From Arthrobacter castelli DSM 16402 (GTDB lineage Bacteria > Actinomycetota > Actinomycetes > Actinomycetales > Micrococcaceae): DNA of 64,000 nt. The DNA lies in assembly GCF_000430705.1 (NCBI RefSeq), contig NZ_AUMN01000009.1, positions 1 to 64,000 of the forward strand, given 5' to 3'. Below, in pieces: positions 55,750 to 63,521 of the stretch (the stretch's first letter is position 1; every line of letters begins with the position of its first letter). The translations under genes were made by a program, and so were the position numbers. Under the pieces are notes generated by a model. It had not been told where the DNA came from. It made no database searches and worked only from the letters and a program-made list of their open reading frames with translations.

Positions 55750-56190
55750 AGCTCAATTGCGGCCCATTTACATTTCAGTGATCGACAAGGATATGTCTGC
55801 ATCTGCCATGGCTGGATGTATCGCGCCATTGTTGCTCCCGATATTCCAAGATGTATTCGGTAGTCATGATGATCTTCCCGTCTCCCCGGAGCTTCCGAGG
55901 TCAACGTCATTGTTGACTGCTGTGGGGTGGAAGTGCGCGACGACGGCGGATCTGATTTCGACAGAAAATCGACGGTGCCAAATCTTCAATGTCGGCGATC
56001 CGCCCCGAACGCGCTTCAAAGGACAGTCACCGCAGCGAGTCGCCGAGAAAGATTGGCTGTCGGCAGCCGGGTACTCAAAAACGGAGCAGACACGCTGATA
56101 TTAGGGGCTACTCTCTGAACAGCACATTTCAGTTGAGGACGCATGGATAACTGAGACGGCGCCTGATACCATTCGTGGTATATTTATTGT
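55750..56190. other. Non-coding or decayed stretch before the toxin-antitoxin pair
   Basis: The 441 bases have lower GC than their surroundings. Open frames on both strands (for example 55703-56098 plus and 55692-55910 minus) show no recognisable protein or ribosome binding site. The right end holds the higBA operator. It probably represents degraded or recently acquired DNA. Confidence 0.4.
56166..56181 (+). promoter_or_regulatory. Palindromic operator and -10 of the higBA-like operon
   Basis: ATACCATTCGTGGTAT is a perfect six-base inverted repeat with a TTCG centre. A TATATT (56179-56184) overlapping its right arm is a good -10, six bases before the toxin ATG, so the transcript is probably leaderless. 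Autoregulation by the XRE antitoxin at this site is the usual arrangement and is inferred. Confidence 0.65.
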
Positions 56191-56517
56191 ATGTGGGCAG
56201 TTGTCTATCTACCTGATGCCGAGCGCGAGCGGGACAAACTGCCAGCCGGTGAACGTAACGCTCTCTACAACGCGGTGGCCAAGCTCCAGTCGATAGGACC
56301 CACGTTGGGCTATCCACATACCAGTGCCGTGAAGGGAGCCTTTCGGCTGCGGGAGCTTCGTCCCAGGGCGGGGCGGAGCCCGTGGCGTGGTTTGTATCGG
56401 CAGTTTGGGGACACGTTGGTTATCGCTGCTGTCTCGCCGGAGGCACAGCAGGACCCGAAGGGCTTCAAGCGGGCTTGCAATGCCGCTATGAAGCGGCTGG
56501 GCGAGTTGGAGGAGTGA
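56191..56517 (+). CDS. higB: RelE/HigB-family toxin
   Basis: The 108-residue basic protein starts MWAVVYLPDAERERDKLPAG and contains AVKGAFRLRELRPRAGRSP, then GLYRQFGDTLVIAAVSPEAQ and a C-terminal helix. This is the phage-derived Gp49/HigB layout of RelE-superfamily toxins, which cut mRNA in the ribosome. The toxin gene comes first and the XRE antitoxin second, the order typical of HigBA. No leader is present between the -10 and ATG. The operon sits in an accessory patch. Confidence 0.87.
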   Translation: MWAVVYLPDAERERDKLPAGERNALYNAVAKLQSIGPTLGYPHTSAVKGAFRLRELRPRAGRSPWRGLYRQFGDTLVIAAVSPEAQQDPKGFKRACNAAMKRLGELEE

Positions 56518-56522
56518 GGAAG

Positions 56523-56843
56523 ATGGTGAAGTTGTCAGAATTGACCGCGGCGGATGTGCTCCATGAGCGGGACCTGGGCGATCCGGCTTATCGGGCCGAG
56601 CACGAGCGGACCCGGTTCGCTAACGACGTCGCGATCCGTATCCTGCGCTATCGGAATGAGCACGGTTTGACCCAGACCGCTTTCGGCAAATTGGTGGGCC
56701 TGCGCCAGCCCCACGTGGCGCGGCTGGAGTCCGGCGAGCACGAGCCATCGCTGGCTACTCTGGCACGGCTGTCGGCAGCCCTTAATGTGGATTTCACGGT
56801 CAACATTCATCGTGGCGGGATACATCTACGCGAAGGTGCCTGA
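56523..56843 (+). CDS. higA: XRE-family antitoxin (HigA-like)
   Basis: The 106-residue protein has an N-terminal segment (MVKLSELTAADVLHERDLGD) likely to contact the toxin. A helix-turn-helix follows (LRYRNEHGLTQTAFGKLVGL, then RQPHVARLESGEHEPSLATL). A strong GGAGGAGTGAGGA site overlaps the toxin stop six bases upstream, which should give more antitoxin than toxin. It probably represses the operon through the palindrome at 56166-56181. Confidence 0.9.
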   Translation: MVKLSELTAADVLHERDLGDPAYRAEHERTRFANDVAIRILRYRNEHGLTQTAFGKLVGLRQPHVARLESGEHEPSLATLARLSAALNVDFTVNIHRGGIHLREGA

Positions 56844-56952
56844 CCCGGAGACGGCCATCGCTGTGACTGCTATTCACCACCGGGGTCCGTCCATTATCCG
56901 CGTGGCCTGGAGCAGCAGCTGAGGAATAACCGGTTGTCGAGCGGTTATCGGG

Positions 56953-57447
56953 TCACCAGAAGGACAACTGCATGGTGACTGCGCCACCTTCCTCGAGGCC
57001 GACCGGCCGAAAGCCGGCCTGCTCGTACAGTCGTCGAGCGTAATTGTCGGTTTCCACGCTGAGGCTGATTCCCGGCAGACCGGCGCTACGGCTCGCGTCG
57101 ATGAGGCCCTTGAGCAGGCGGCGACCGACACCCTGCCCGCGCGCGGATGGCACTACGCCCATCGAGAGTTCAGGCACGGCGGCGTCGACGAACCCGTATC
57201 CCGGGTCGGCTTCCGGGAAGAATCGAAGCCATGCTGCTCCGACTGGCACATCGGTCTCGTACTCAGCGATCAGGCCGCGGTCGCCGGGACGCGGCCATCC
57301 TGCCACGTAATGCGCCAACTCCGGGCGGCGCAGGACCTCGTCGACGCTCTCACGTGGCTCGCTCGGACGCCAGAAGGCGGCTTCAGCAAGCATCGCAGCC
57401 AGGAAGTCCAAGTCTGCAGCTTCCGCGGCACGAACTTTCAATGTCAT
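56953..57447 (-). CDS. GNAT family N-acetyltransferase
   Basis: The 164-residue single-domain acetyltransferase starts MTLKVRAAEAADLDFLAAML, with the acetyl-CoA loop VVPSARGQGVGRRLLKGLID and the end ETDNYARRLYEQAGFRPVG. The substrate is unknown. The start is ATG 57445-57447; a frame to 57492 is open without a better site. It is flanked by accessory genes. Confidence 0.88.
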   Translation of the reverse strand: MTLKVRAAEAADLDFLAAMLAEAAFWRPSEPRESVDEVLRRPELAHYVAGWPRPGDRGLIAEYETDVPVGAAWLRFFPEADPGYGFVDAAVPELSMGVVPSARGQGVGRRLLKGLIDASRSAGLPGISLSVETDNYARRLYEQAGFRPVGLEEGGAVTMQLSFW

Positions 57448-57846
57448 CCCGACAGGATGCCACGTCAGCGCCCCTTGAGCAGTCATCGGCATACCGAAAC
57501 GGGATCGGTAATTGACACCAGTTGGCTACGCAGCTCGTTACGGATCACCAGGGTCATCGTTGACAAATTGTTGCAGGTGCTCGAGGCTGTCACTGCATCC
57601 ATCGGCAAAGAAGTCATACGCTTCGTGCCGCAGCTCCTGTCGAAGGGGTCCGAAGGAATGGGGCAGATTTATGCTTGTCTCGTTGCCGGCAGGCATCAGC
57701 CCGATTTCGACGCGGTCCATCGGTGCGAATCGTCCGTTGATGTGGCGCTGGATTGCCAATCGATAAGGCGGCTCGTATCCAACGACTCGGCTGAGCTGAG
57801 GGGCGGCCCCTTCGTCAACGACAGTTGCCGCCCCTACGCTGGAGTT
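57448..57846. other. Gene-poor stretch with one doubtful ORF
   Basis: These 399 bases lie between two convincing genes. Only the minus-strand frame at 57538-57759 has coding-like composition (separate entry). The right end holds the GGAG site of the small membrane protein. No hairpin, repeat or clear promoter was seen. Confidence 0.4.
57538..57759 (-). CDS. Orphan hypothetical protein, doubtful
   Basis: A 73-residue frame starting at TTG, with GC-rich third positions and a sensible amino-acid mix (MPAGNETSINLPHSFGPLRQ; then a helix, DSLEHLQQFVNDD). The open frame continues upstream without a good start, so it may be the end of a truncated gene. No family is recognised. Confidence 0.3.
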   Translation of the reverse strand: MAIQRHINGRFAPMDRVEIGLMPAGNETSINLPHSFGPLRQELRHEAYDFFADGCSDSLEHLQQFVNDDPGDP

Positions 57847-58059
57847 ATGTCTGACAAGAAGGAGCCACCGGAGAACCGGATGCTCGGGCTCGGTTTGGGC
57901 CTCGGGGGCGCATTTGGAATCGTGCTCGGCATGCTGCTTGACAACATCGCCCTGGGCGTCGCGATTGGCCCGTCGCTCGGCCTCGCCCTCGCCATCGGGG
58001 CCGACCAGCTACGGAAGCGCACCGCCGAAGACCCAGCCGACGAGAATAACAGCAGCTGA
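57847..58059 (+). CDS. Small glycine-rich membrane protein
   Basis: The 70-residue protein starts at ATG 57847 after a GGAG site. It has two helices rich in Gly and Leu (GLGLGLGGAFGIVLGMLL and ALGVAIGPSLGLALAIG) joined by DNI, with charged ends. The helix-Gly-helix form recalls glycine-zipper proteins, but no function is assignable. Confidence 0.65.
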   Translation: MSDKKEPPENRMLGLGLGLGGAFGIVLGMLLDNIALGVAIGPSLGLALAIGADQLRKRTAEDPADENNSS

Positions 58060-58099
58060 CCGCAGCGGGCCTGTGAGTGGTCGGGCATAATGGGGTCGT

Positions 58100-58636
58100 A
58101 TGACTATCGAACTTCGTAGCTGGTCGCCCGGTGATGCGTCCGCACTGCACGATGCTTATGCGTCGAGTCCCGACTTGGTGAATCAGTTTGGGACGGCAAT
58201 CCTGGCTACCGTGGAACTCGCCGAAGAGTTCATCAGCAAGCAGCTGCCATTCACCGATACGAGCCGAAACTGGGCGATCACCACCGGCGGTGTAGCCGTG
58301 GGCAACGTTGGACTTTCAGCAATCGAGTGGCGGCATGAAACCGCTTGGGCCTATTACTGGCTTTCTGCCTCGGCCCGTGGGCGCGGCTACGCCGCCTATG
58401 CCCTGGCCGCGGTGTCCGATTGGGCGTTTGCTCGCGGCCTGTTCAGGCTCGAACTTGGACACCGCGTCAATAACCCTGCCTCATGCGGAGTGGCACGCCG
58501 TGCCGGCTTCATGCCTGAGGGGATCGAACGGCAAAAACTGCGCTATGGCGATGAACGGTTCGACGTCGAAACCCATGCACGATTGCGCACCGATCCATTC
58601 CCTTCCCTCACAGACACATCACTGATTCGGAGTTGA
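58100..58636 (+). CDS. GNAT acetyltransferase, RimJ/RimL-like
   Basis: The 178-residue protein starts MTIELRSWSPGDASALHDAY and has the layout of ribosomal-protein N-acetyltransferases. It shows EEFISKQLPFTDTSRNWAIT, then YYWLSASARGRGYAAYALAA with the CoA loop, then RLELGHRVNNPASCGVARRA and GFMPEGIERQ. The substrate may be an N-terminal amine or a small molecule; this is not resolved. Confidence 0.88.
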   Translation: MTIELRSWSPGDASALHDAYASSPDLVNQFGTAILATVELAEEFISKQLPFTDTSRNWAITTGGVAVGNVGLSAIEWRHETAWAYYWLSASARGRGYAAYALAAVSDWAFARGLFRLELGHRVNNPASCGVARRAGFMPEGIERQKLRYGDERFDVETHARLRTDPFPSLTDTSLIRS

Positions 58637-58759
58637 CACGCTGTGTTCGACGTAGGGCATTGATCCATGACCATCGCTGAGACCGAGGAAATTTGCCCAG
58701 ACAGCTTGGGGCAGCACGCGCACGCTGGCGACACGCGGAAAATTGCTTGGAATCCTACG

Positions 58760-58924
58760 TCAGAAATCGTCCTGCGAATCCCAGGCTTCGTTGCGCTGCT
58801 GCACCTTCTGCATGGCCTGTTCGGCCTCGGCCCGCGTCTGGTACGGCCCGATCAGCTGAGTCCAGTCCGACTGGGCACCTTCTTCGACCTTGCCGGTGAC
58901 GACGTTGTACCAAAAGTCACCCAT
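58760..58924 (-). CDS. SPOR-like microprotein
   Basis: The 54-residue protein starts [20 protein letters not shown] and continues with [20 protein letters not shown]. The WYNV...[12 protein letters not shown] pattern is conserved in a small actinobacterial family and resembles half a SPOR domain (FGxYxTxxEAEAA). GGAGAGGAG lies nine bases upstream of the ATG (58922-58924). It stands divergent to map. The role is unknown. Confidence 0.8.
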   Translation of the reverse strand: MGDFWYNVVTGKVEEGAQSDWTQLIGPYQTRAEAEQAMQKVQQRNEAWDSQDDF

Positions 58925-58983
58925 ACATACTCCTCTCCGTTCGCCGAGGGAGGGATTTTCCACCCGTGCCTAATCTGGCTTAT

Positions 58984-59874
58984 ATGATCGATGGTATGCC
59001 CCAACATGTTTCAACCGCACCTATTGGCACGCTGACCCAGGGAACCGTCTCCCCCATCCGCCCGGTCCCGCAAAGCATCGACCGGCCGGAGTATGTCGGG
59101 AAGGACGCGCCGTCGAAATTCACCGGCTCCGAGGTGAAGAGCGCCGAGACCCTTGAGAGGATCCGCGAAGCCTCGAAAATCGCGGCTCAGGCACTGGTGG
59201 AGGTCGGCAAGCACATCCAGCCCGGCGTGACCACCGATGATCTGGACCGGGTCGGCCATGAATTCCTCCTCGACCACCAGGCCTACCCCTCCACGCTCGG
59301 CTACCGGAACTTCCCCAAGTCACTGTGTTCGTCGGTCAATGAGGTCATCTGCCACGGCATCCCGGACAGCACTGTCATCGCCGACGGCGACATCGTCAAT
59401 ATCGATATCACCGCGTACAAGAACGGTGTGCACGGCGATACGAACTACACCTTCCTGGCAGGCGATGTGGACGAGGAGTCCGGGCTGCTGGTCGAGCGCA
59501 CCCAGGAAGCGCTGAACCGGGCTATCCGGGTGGTCGCTCCGGGCCGGCAGATCAACGTCATCGGCCGTGCTATCGAGTCCTACGCCAAGCGCTTCAATTA
59601 CGGGGTCGTGCGGGATTTCACCGGACACGGCGTCGGCGAAGCCTTCCACACCGGCCTGATCATCCCCCATTATGACGCCGCACCGGCCTATGACAGGCCC
59701 ATCGAACCCGGAATGACGTTTACTATAGAACCTATGCTCACCCTCGGCACCGTCGAATGGGACATGTGGGATGACGACTGGACAGTCGTGACCCGGGACC
59801 GTAAGCGCACTGCCCAGTTTGAGCACACCCTGCTGGTCACCGAGACCGGTGCGGAGATTCTGACCCTGCCCTGA
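58984..59874 (+). CDS. map: Type I methionine aminopeptidase
   Basis: The enzyme has about 296 residues. It removes the initiator Met from nascent proteins with a dimetal site. Ligands lie in [20 protein letters not shown] (two Asp), [11 protein letters not shown] (His), FTIEPML (Glu) and [12 protein letters not shown] (Glu). The N-terminal extension with [17 protein letters not shown] is the SH3-binding-like leader of the actinobacterial MapB type. Starts are possible at GTG 58966, ATG 58984 and ATG 58996. TAATCT just upstream of 58984 could be a -10, giving a leaderless message. Confidence 0.95.
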   Translation: MIDGMPQHVSTAPIGTLTQGTVSPIRPVPQSIDRPEYVGKDAPSKFTGSEVKSAETLERIREASKIAAQALVEVGKHIQPGVTTDDLDRVGHEFLLDHQAYPSTLGYRNFPKSLCSSVNEVICHGIPDSTVIADGDIVNIDITAYKNGVHGDTNYTFLAGDVDEESGLLVERTQEALNRAIRVVAPGRQINVIGRAIESYAKRFNYGVVRDFTGHGVGEAFHTGLIIPHYDAAPAYDRPIEPGMTFTIEPMLTLGTVEWDMWDDDWTVVTRDRKRTAQFEHTLLVTETGAEILTLP

Positions 59875-59958
59875 GGCGCATGGCGCACCGTCCGACGGCG
59901 GTGGAGGCCGACGACGGTGGAAACGCCGCGCGCCCACGAGACCACCTTCGGAGTATCC

Positions 59959-60774
59959 ATGACTCAGCACCAGCCCGCCGCTACCACCGCCGATGGCGCC
60001 GCACCGACCACGGTCATCGGCGTCGACATTGGCGGCACCGGGATCAAGGGCGGCATTGTCGATATGGCCACCGGCAAGGTAATCGGCAAACGGTACCGGC
60101 TGGACACGCCCCGCCCCTCGACTCCGAAGCAGGTGGCGCTGTGCGTGAAGGACATTGTCGACGAGCTGTCGACCCGGGAGCTGGCTCCGGCCCCGGGATC
60201 CCCGGTGGGGGTGACATTCCCGGCGATCATCTCCCACGGCATCGCCCGCTCCGCGGCCAACGTGGACAAGAGCTGGATCGATACCGACGTCGACACCCTC
60301 TTCACTGACATTCTGGGGCGGGAAGTCGAAGTCATGAACGACGCCGACGCCGCCGGTCTGGCTGAGGCCAGGTTCGGCGCCGGGGCCGGAGTGGACGGTG
60401 TGGTGCTGATGATTACCCTCGGTACCGGCATCGGCTCGGCATTCATCATGGACAGCGTGCTGGTCCCCAATGCCGAACTGGGTCACTTGGAATTGGACGG
60501 GTACGACGCCGAAACACGCGCCTCTGCCTCGGCGCGCGAACGGGAGGGTCTCAGCTGGGATGAGTATGGAGAACGGCTGCAGCGCTACTTCAGCCATATC
60601 CAGTTCCTCTTCTCCCCCGAACTGTTCATCATCGGAGGCGGAATTTCCAAGCGGAGCGAGGACTTCCTCCCGCTGCTGGACCTGCGCACACCGGTGCTGC
60701 CCGCGAAATTGAAGAACAACGCCGGAATCGTCGGGGCAGCGCTCCATTCGGCGGAACGCTTCAAGCATATTTAG
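59959..60774 (+). CDS. ppgK: Polyphosphate glucokinase
   Basis: The 271-residue ROK-family kinase phosphorylates glucose using polyphosphate (or ATP). It has the phosphate loop GVDIGGTGIKGGIVD, the catalytic region VEVMNDADAAGLAEARFGAG and the adenosine motif MITLGTGIGSAFIMDS. The SANVDKSWIDTDVDTLF-type segment is characteristic of PPGK rather than ATP-only glucokinase. The start is ATG 59959 with GGAG six bases upstream. It is a typical actinobacterial enzyme. Confidence 0.95.
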   Translation: MTQHQPAATTADGAAPTTVIGVDIGGTGIKGGIVDMATGKVIGKRYRLDTPRPSTPKQVALCVKDIVDELSTRELAPAPGSPVGVTFPAIISHGIARSAANVDKSWIDTDVDTLFTDILGREVEVMNDADAAGLAEARFGAGAGVDGVVLMITLGTGIGSAFIMDSVLVPNAELGHLELDGYDAETRASASAREREGLSWDEYGERLQRYFSHIQFLFSPELFIIGGGISKRSEDFLPLLDLRTPVLPAKLKNNAGIVGAALHSAERFKHI

Positions 60775-60822
60775 AGAGCCGGTGGTGGCCTGCGGCTTCC
60801 CCTCCGCGGCCACCACCGGAGA

Positions 60823-61353
60823 TTACAGCAGCGTCCCCTGGCCGTCAGTGGCCGGCTGTTTCTTCCGGCTCTGGCGGGCAGGCCGGTCACCGGTTGCTTC
60901 GACTGCCTCCGATTCGTGGCGCAGCAGCTGGATGGCTGCCTCGAAATCCTCCAGCGAGTCGAACGCCTGGTAGACGCTGGCGAAGCGCAAATACGCCACC
61001 AGGTCGAGCTTCCGCAGCGGGCCCAGTATCGCCAGCCCGACTTCATGGGCCTCAATCTCGGCCGCCCCGCTGGCCCGGATGGCTTCCTCGACTTCCTGCG
61101 CCAGCACCGCCAGGTCATCTTCGGTGACCGGTCGGCCTTGACACGCCTTGCGGACGCCGGTGATGACCTTGGTCCTGCTGAACGGCTCCCCCACCCCGGA
61201 CCGCTTGACGACCGTCAGGCTGGTGGTCTCGATGGTGGTGAAGCGGCGTGAGCATTCCGGGCACTGCCGCCGCCTGCGGATGGCTGAACCGTCGTCCGCT
61301 GTCCGGCTGTCCACGACACGTGAGTCGGCATGGCGGCAGAAGGGACAGTACAT
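60823..61353 (-). CDS. nrdR: Transcriptional repressor NrdR
   Basis: The 176-residue repressor of ribonucleotide reductase genes starts [20 protein letters not shown]. Its zinc ribbon uses C3, C6, C31 and C34. An ATP-cone domain follows ([20 protein letters not shown] to about residue 140), and the C-terminus is basic. The start is ATG 61351-61353, with GGGAGGG upstream. Two NrdR boxes in its own promoter show autoregulation; no nrd structural gene is in the window. Confidence 0.96.
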   Translation of the reverse strand: MYCPFCRHADSRVVDSRTADDGSAIRRRRQCPECSRRFTTIETTSLTVVKRSGVGEPFSRTKVITGVRKACQGRPVTEDDLAVLAQEVEEAIRASGAAEIEAHEVGLAILGPLRKLDLVAYLRFASVYQAFDSLEDFEAAIQLLRHESEAVEATGDRPARQSRKKQPATDGQGTLL

Positions 61354-61429
61354 AGTGCCCTCCCTGCTCTGCCGTGAGTCGCCCGATGATGCGCCTGATG
61401 GACCCGTTGACCGGCGCATACACATCATA

Positions 61430-61475
61430 GAACTATATGTGGTGTTTTTACAAGGTTTTTTACTATATCTAGTGG
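61430..61475 (-). promoter_or_regulatory. Two NrdR boxes over the nrdR promoter
   Basis: GAACTATATGTGGTGT (61430-61445) and TTACTATATCTAGTGG (61460-61475) both fit the NrdR consensus acaCwAtATaTwGtgt and are 30 bp apart, about three helical turns. On the minus strand TTGTAA (61449-61454) and TATGAT (61425-61430), 18 bases apart, form a promoter that the boxes overlap. Confidence 0.8.
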
Positions 61476-61566
61476 TGACACCCGATAGTGGGCGGCGGCT
61501 GCTCCATTCGGGATCCGTCCTCGCCGATGCGCGGACTGCTCCTAATGCCGTGCGGGCGCCGGGTGC

Positions 61567-62946
61567 TTATTCGAACCGGGCGTCGACGGCTTCGCCATGT
61601 GCGGGCAGGTCTTCGCTGGCCGACAAGTGGCGGATGTGGCCGCTGACCTCCTGCAGCGCACCACGATCATAGTCCACCAGCTGCACGGCCTTGAGGAACG
61701 TGTGCACATTCAGTCCGGACGCGAAAGCGGCCGTTCCCCCGGTGGGAAGCACGTGGTTGGAGCCGGCGCAGTAGTCGCCCAGGCTGACCGGTGCATAGTC
61801 GCCGATGAAGATAGCGCCGGCATTGCGGATCCGCCCGGCCACTGCCGCCGCTTCGCGGGTGTGGATTTCCAGGTGTTCGGCCGCGTAGGCGTCGCAGACT
61901 GCGATCCCCTGCTCTATGTCATCGACAAGCACGACGCCGGACTGGCTGCCGCTCAGTGCTGTGTGCACCCGTTCGGTGTGTTTGGTGGCAGCGGCGCGTT
62001 CGGCAACGGCGCTCTGGACTGATTCGGCCAATTGAACCGAGTCGGTGACCAGCACCGAAGCAGCAGCCGGATCATGTTCGGCCTGGCTGATCAGATCGGC
62101 CGCCACCAGGGACGATCGCGCCGTCTCATCGGCCAGGATGGCAATCTCGGTGGTTCCGGCCTCGGCGTCGATACCGATAACACCCTTCACCAGTCGCTTT
62201 GCGGTGGCCACGAAGACATTGCCCGGCCCGGTGACGATATCCACCGGTTCGATAGTTTCCGCCGCAGAAGCCCCACCGGAACCGTCCACGCCCTCGCCGG
62301 CGCCGTCGACGCCGTAGGCGAAGGCGGCCACTGCCTGGGCGCCGCCGATGGCGTAGACCTCCTCGATCCCCAGCAGCGCGGCGGCGGCGAGGATAACCGG
62401 GTGGGGCAATCCTCCGTTATCGGACTGCGGCGGGGAGGCCAGGGCCACGGATTCGACCCCGGCGGCCATGGCCGGCACGGTATTCATCACCACCGACGAG
62501 GGGTAGGCAGCCAGCCCGCCCGGCACGTACAGGCCGACCCGGCGCACCGGTATCCATTTCTGCCTCACGACTGCCCCGGGTGCGACCTCAACGAGCGTTT
62601 CATCCGGGACCTGGGCGGCGGCGAAGGCCTTCGCCCGGTCGATGGATTCGGCCAGCGCGGCGGCCACGTCAGGGTCCAGTGCCTGCAGGGCCGCGTCGAG
62701 CTCCGCCTGCGGCACCCGGGGATGTTGCTGCTGCACGCCGTCGAACCTGGCGGCCAGTTCGGTCAGGGCGGTAACACCGCGGGCGCGGACGTCGTCAATA
62801 ATGCCTGCAACGGCCGTGGCGACGTTGCTGCCGGCGCTTTCGGCCCGGGGGACCAGCTGCCGCAACCGGGCATAGGAAAGGCTCCTGCCACGAAGATCGA
62901 GAGTCTGCAGCAGCGGGCTTGGGGAAGCAGTGTCCGAAGGTGTCAC
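61567..62946 (-). CDS. hisD: Histidinol dehydrogenase
   Basis: The 459-residue enzyme oxidises histidinol to histidine in two NAD-dependent steps. Motifs are RVGLYVPGGLAAYPSSVVMN, VYAIGGAQAVAAFAYG, DIVTGPGNVFVATAKRLVKG, AGTTEIAILAD and the zinc/catalytic AAEHLEIHT. A 16-residue Gly/Asp-rich insert (around GAGEGVDGSGGASAAETIEP) follows the GGAQAVAA motif and is slightly longer than usual. The start is GTG 62944-62946 (VTPSDTASPSPLLQ); the long upstream frame is not conserved. No other his gene is present. Confidence 0.96.
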   Translation of the reverse strand: MTPSDTASPSPLLQTLDLRGRSLSYARLRQLVPRAESAGSNVATAVAGIIDDVRARGVTALTELAARFDGVQQQHPRVPQAELDAALQALDPDVAAALAESIDRAKAFAAAQVPDETLVEVAPGAVVRQKWIPVRRVGLYVPGGLAAYPSSVVMNTVPAMAAGVESVALASPPQSDNGGLPHPVILAAAALLGIEEVYAIGGAQAVAAFAYGVDGAGEGVDGSGGASAAETIEPVDIVTGPGNVFVATAKRLVKGVIGIDAEAGTTEIAILADETARSSLVAADLISQAEHDPAAASVLVTDSVQLAESVQSAVAERAAATKHTERVHTALSGSQSGVVLVDDIEQGIAVCDAYAAEHLEIHTREAAAVAGRIRNAGAIFIGDYAPVSLGDYCAGSNHVLPTGGTAAFASGLNVHTFLKAVQLVDYDRGALQEVSGHIRHLSASEDLPAHGEAVDARFE

Positions 62947-62981
62947 GGCACTTATTCTACGTGCCGGTGCAGTGCGCCCGG

Positions 62982-63518
62982 TTATGCCGCCCGCGCGGTG
63001 CGCAACATGCTGATCATGGTCACGCCGAACACGGTCAGCGCGGCGGCAGCCGGCCACAGCAGCAGAATCCCATAGGACGCCAGCGAAAAGCCGTGCGCCA
63101 CGGATCCCGCGGACGCCGATGCCGCCGCTTGCGCGGTCGACCCGGCCAGTGACGCCGTCCATTCGCCGCCCAGCCAGGCAATCAGCGAACCGAGCGCCGA
63201 ACCCGCAACCGCCGTCGTCGTCCGTGCCGCTGCAGCGATGGCGAAACGCTGCCGGGCCGCCATCAGCCCGACGACCAGGCCGCACAGGATCCCGATCAGC
63301 CCCAGCGCCAGGTCCCGGGGCAACCATGCTCCGGTGGAACCGCCGCCATAGAACGCTCCGCCCGGTGCAGCCATCCACCACACCAGCCCCGCGGGGATTC
63401 CAGCCGCCGCGGTCAGCGTAAACCATACCCACAGGGGCGTCTGGGGCGCGCGGACGAGCTCCTCCGGCGGAGCAGCCGCGTACACCTCGGGCGGATACTG
63501 CGTCTCGATGGCACCCAC
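62982..63518 (-). CDS. Actinobacterial four-helix membrane protein (DUF2567-like)
   Basis: The 178-residue protein has an N-terminal polar segment and four hydrophobic helices (about 28-50, 67-85, 97-115 and 145-172). VWFTLTAAAGIPAGLVWWMAA and ALGLIGILCGLVVGLMAARQ are the clearest. The layout matches the DUF2567 type, of unknown function. It starts at GTG 63516-63518, three bases after dnaE, and precedes hisD, so it is probably in an operon with dnaE. Confidence 0.78.
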   Translation of the reverse strand: MGAIETQYPPEVYAAAPPEELVRAPQTPLWVWFTLTAAAGIPAGLVWWMAAPGGAFYGGGSTGAWLPRDLALGLIGILCGLVVGLMAARQRFAIAAAARTTTAVAGSALGSLIAWLGGEWTASLAGSTAQAAASASAGSVAHGFSLASYGILLLWPAAAALTVFGVTMISMLRTARAA

Positions 63519-63521
63519 CTG

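Noticed and set aside
55703-56098. Plus-strand frame overlapping the PAS gene end
   Set aside because: No recognisable domain, no ribosome binding site, and codon use unlike neighbouring genes.
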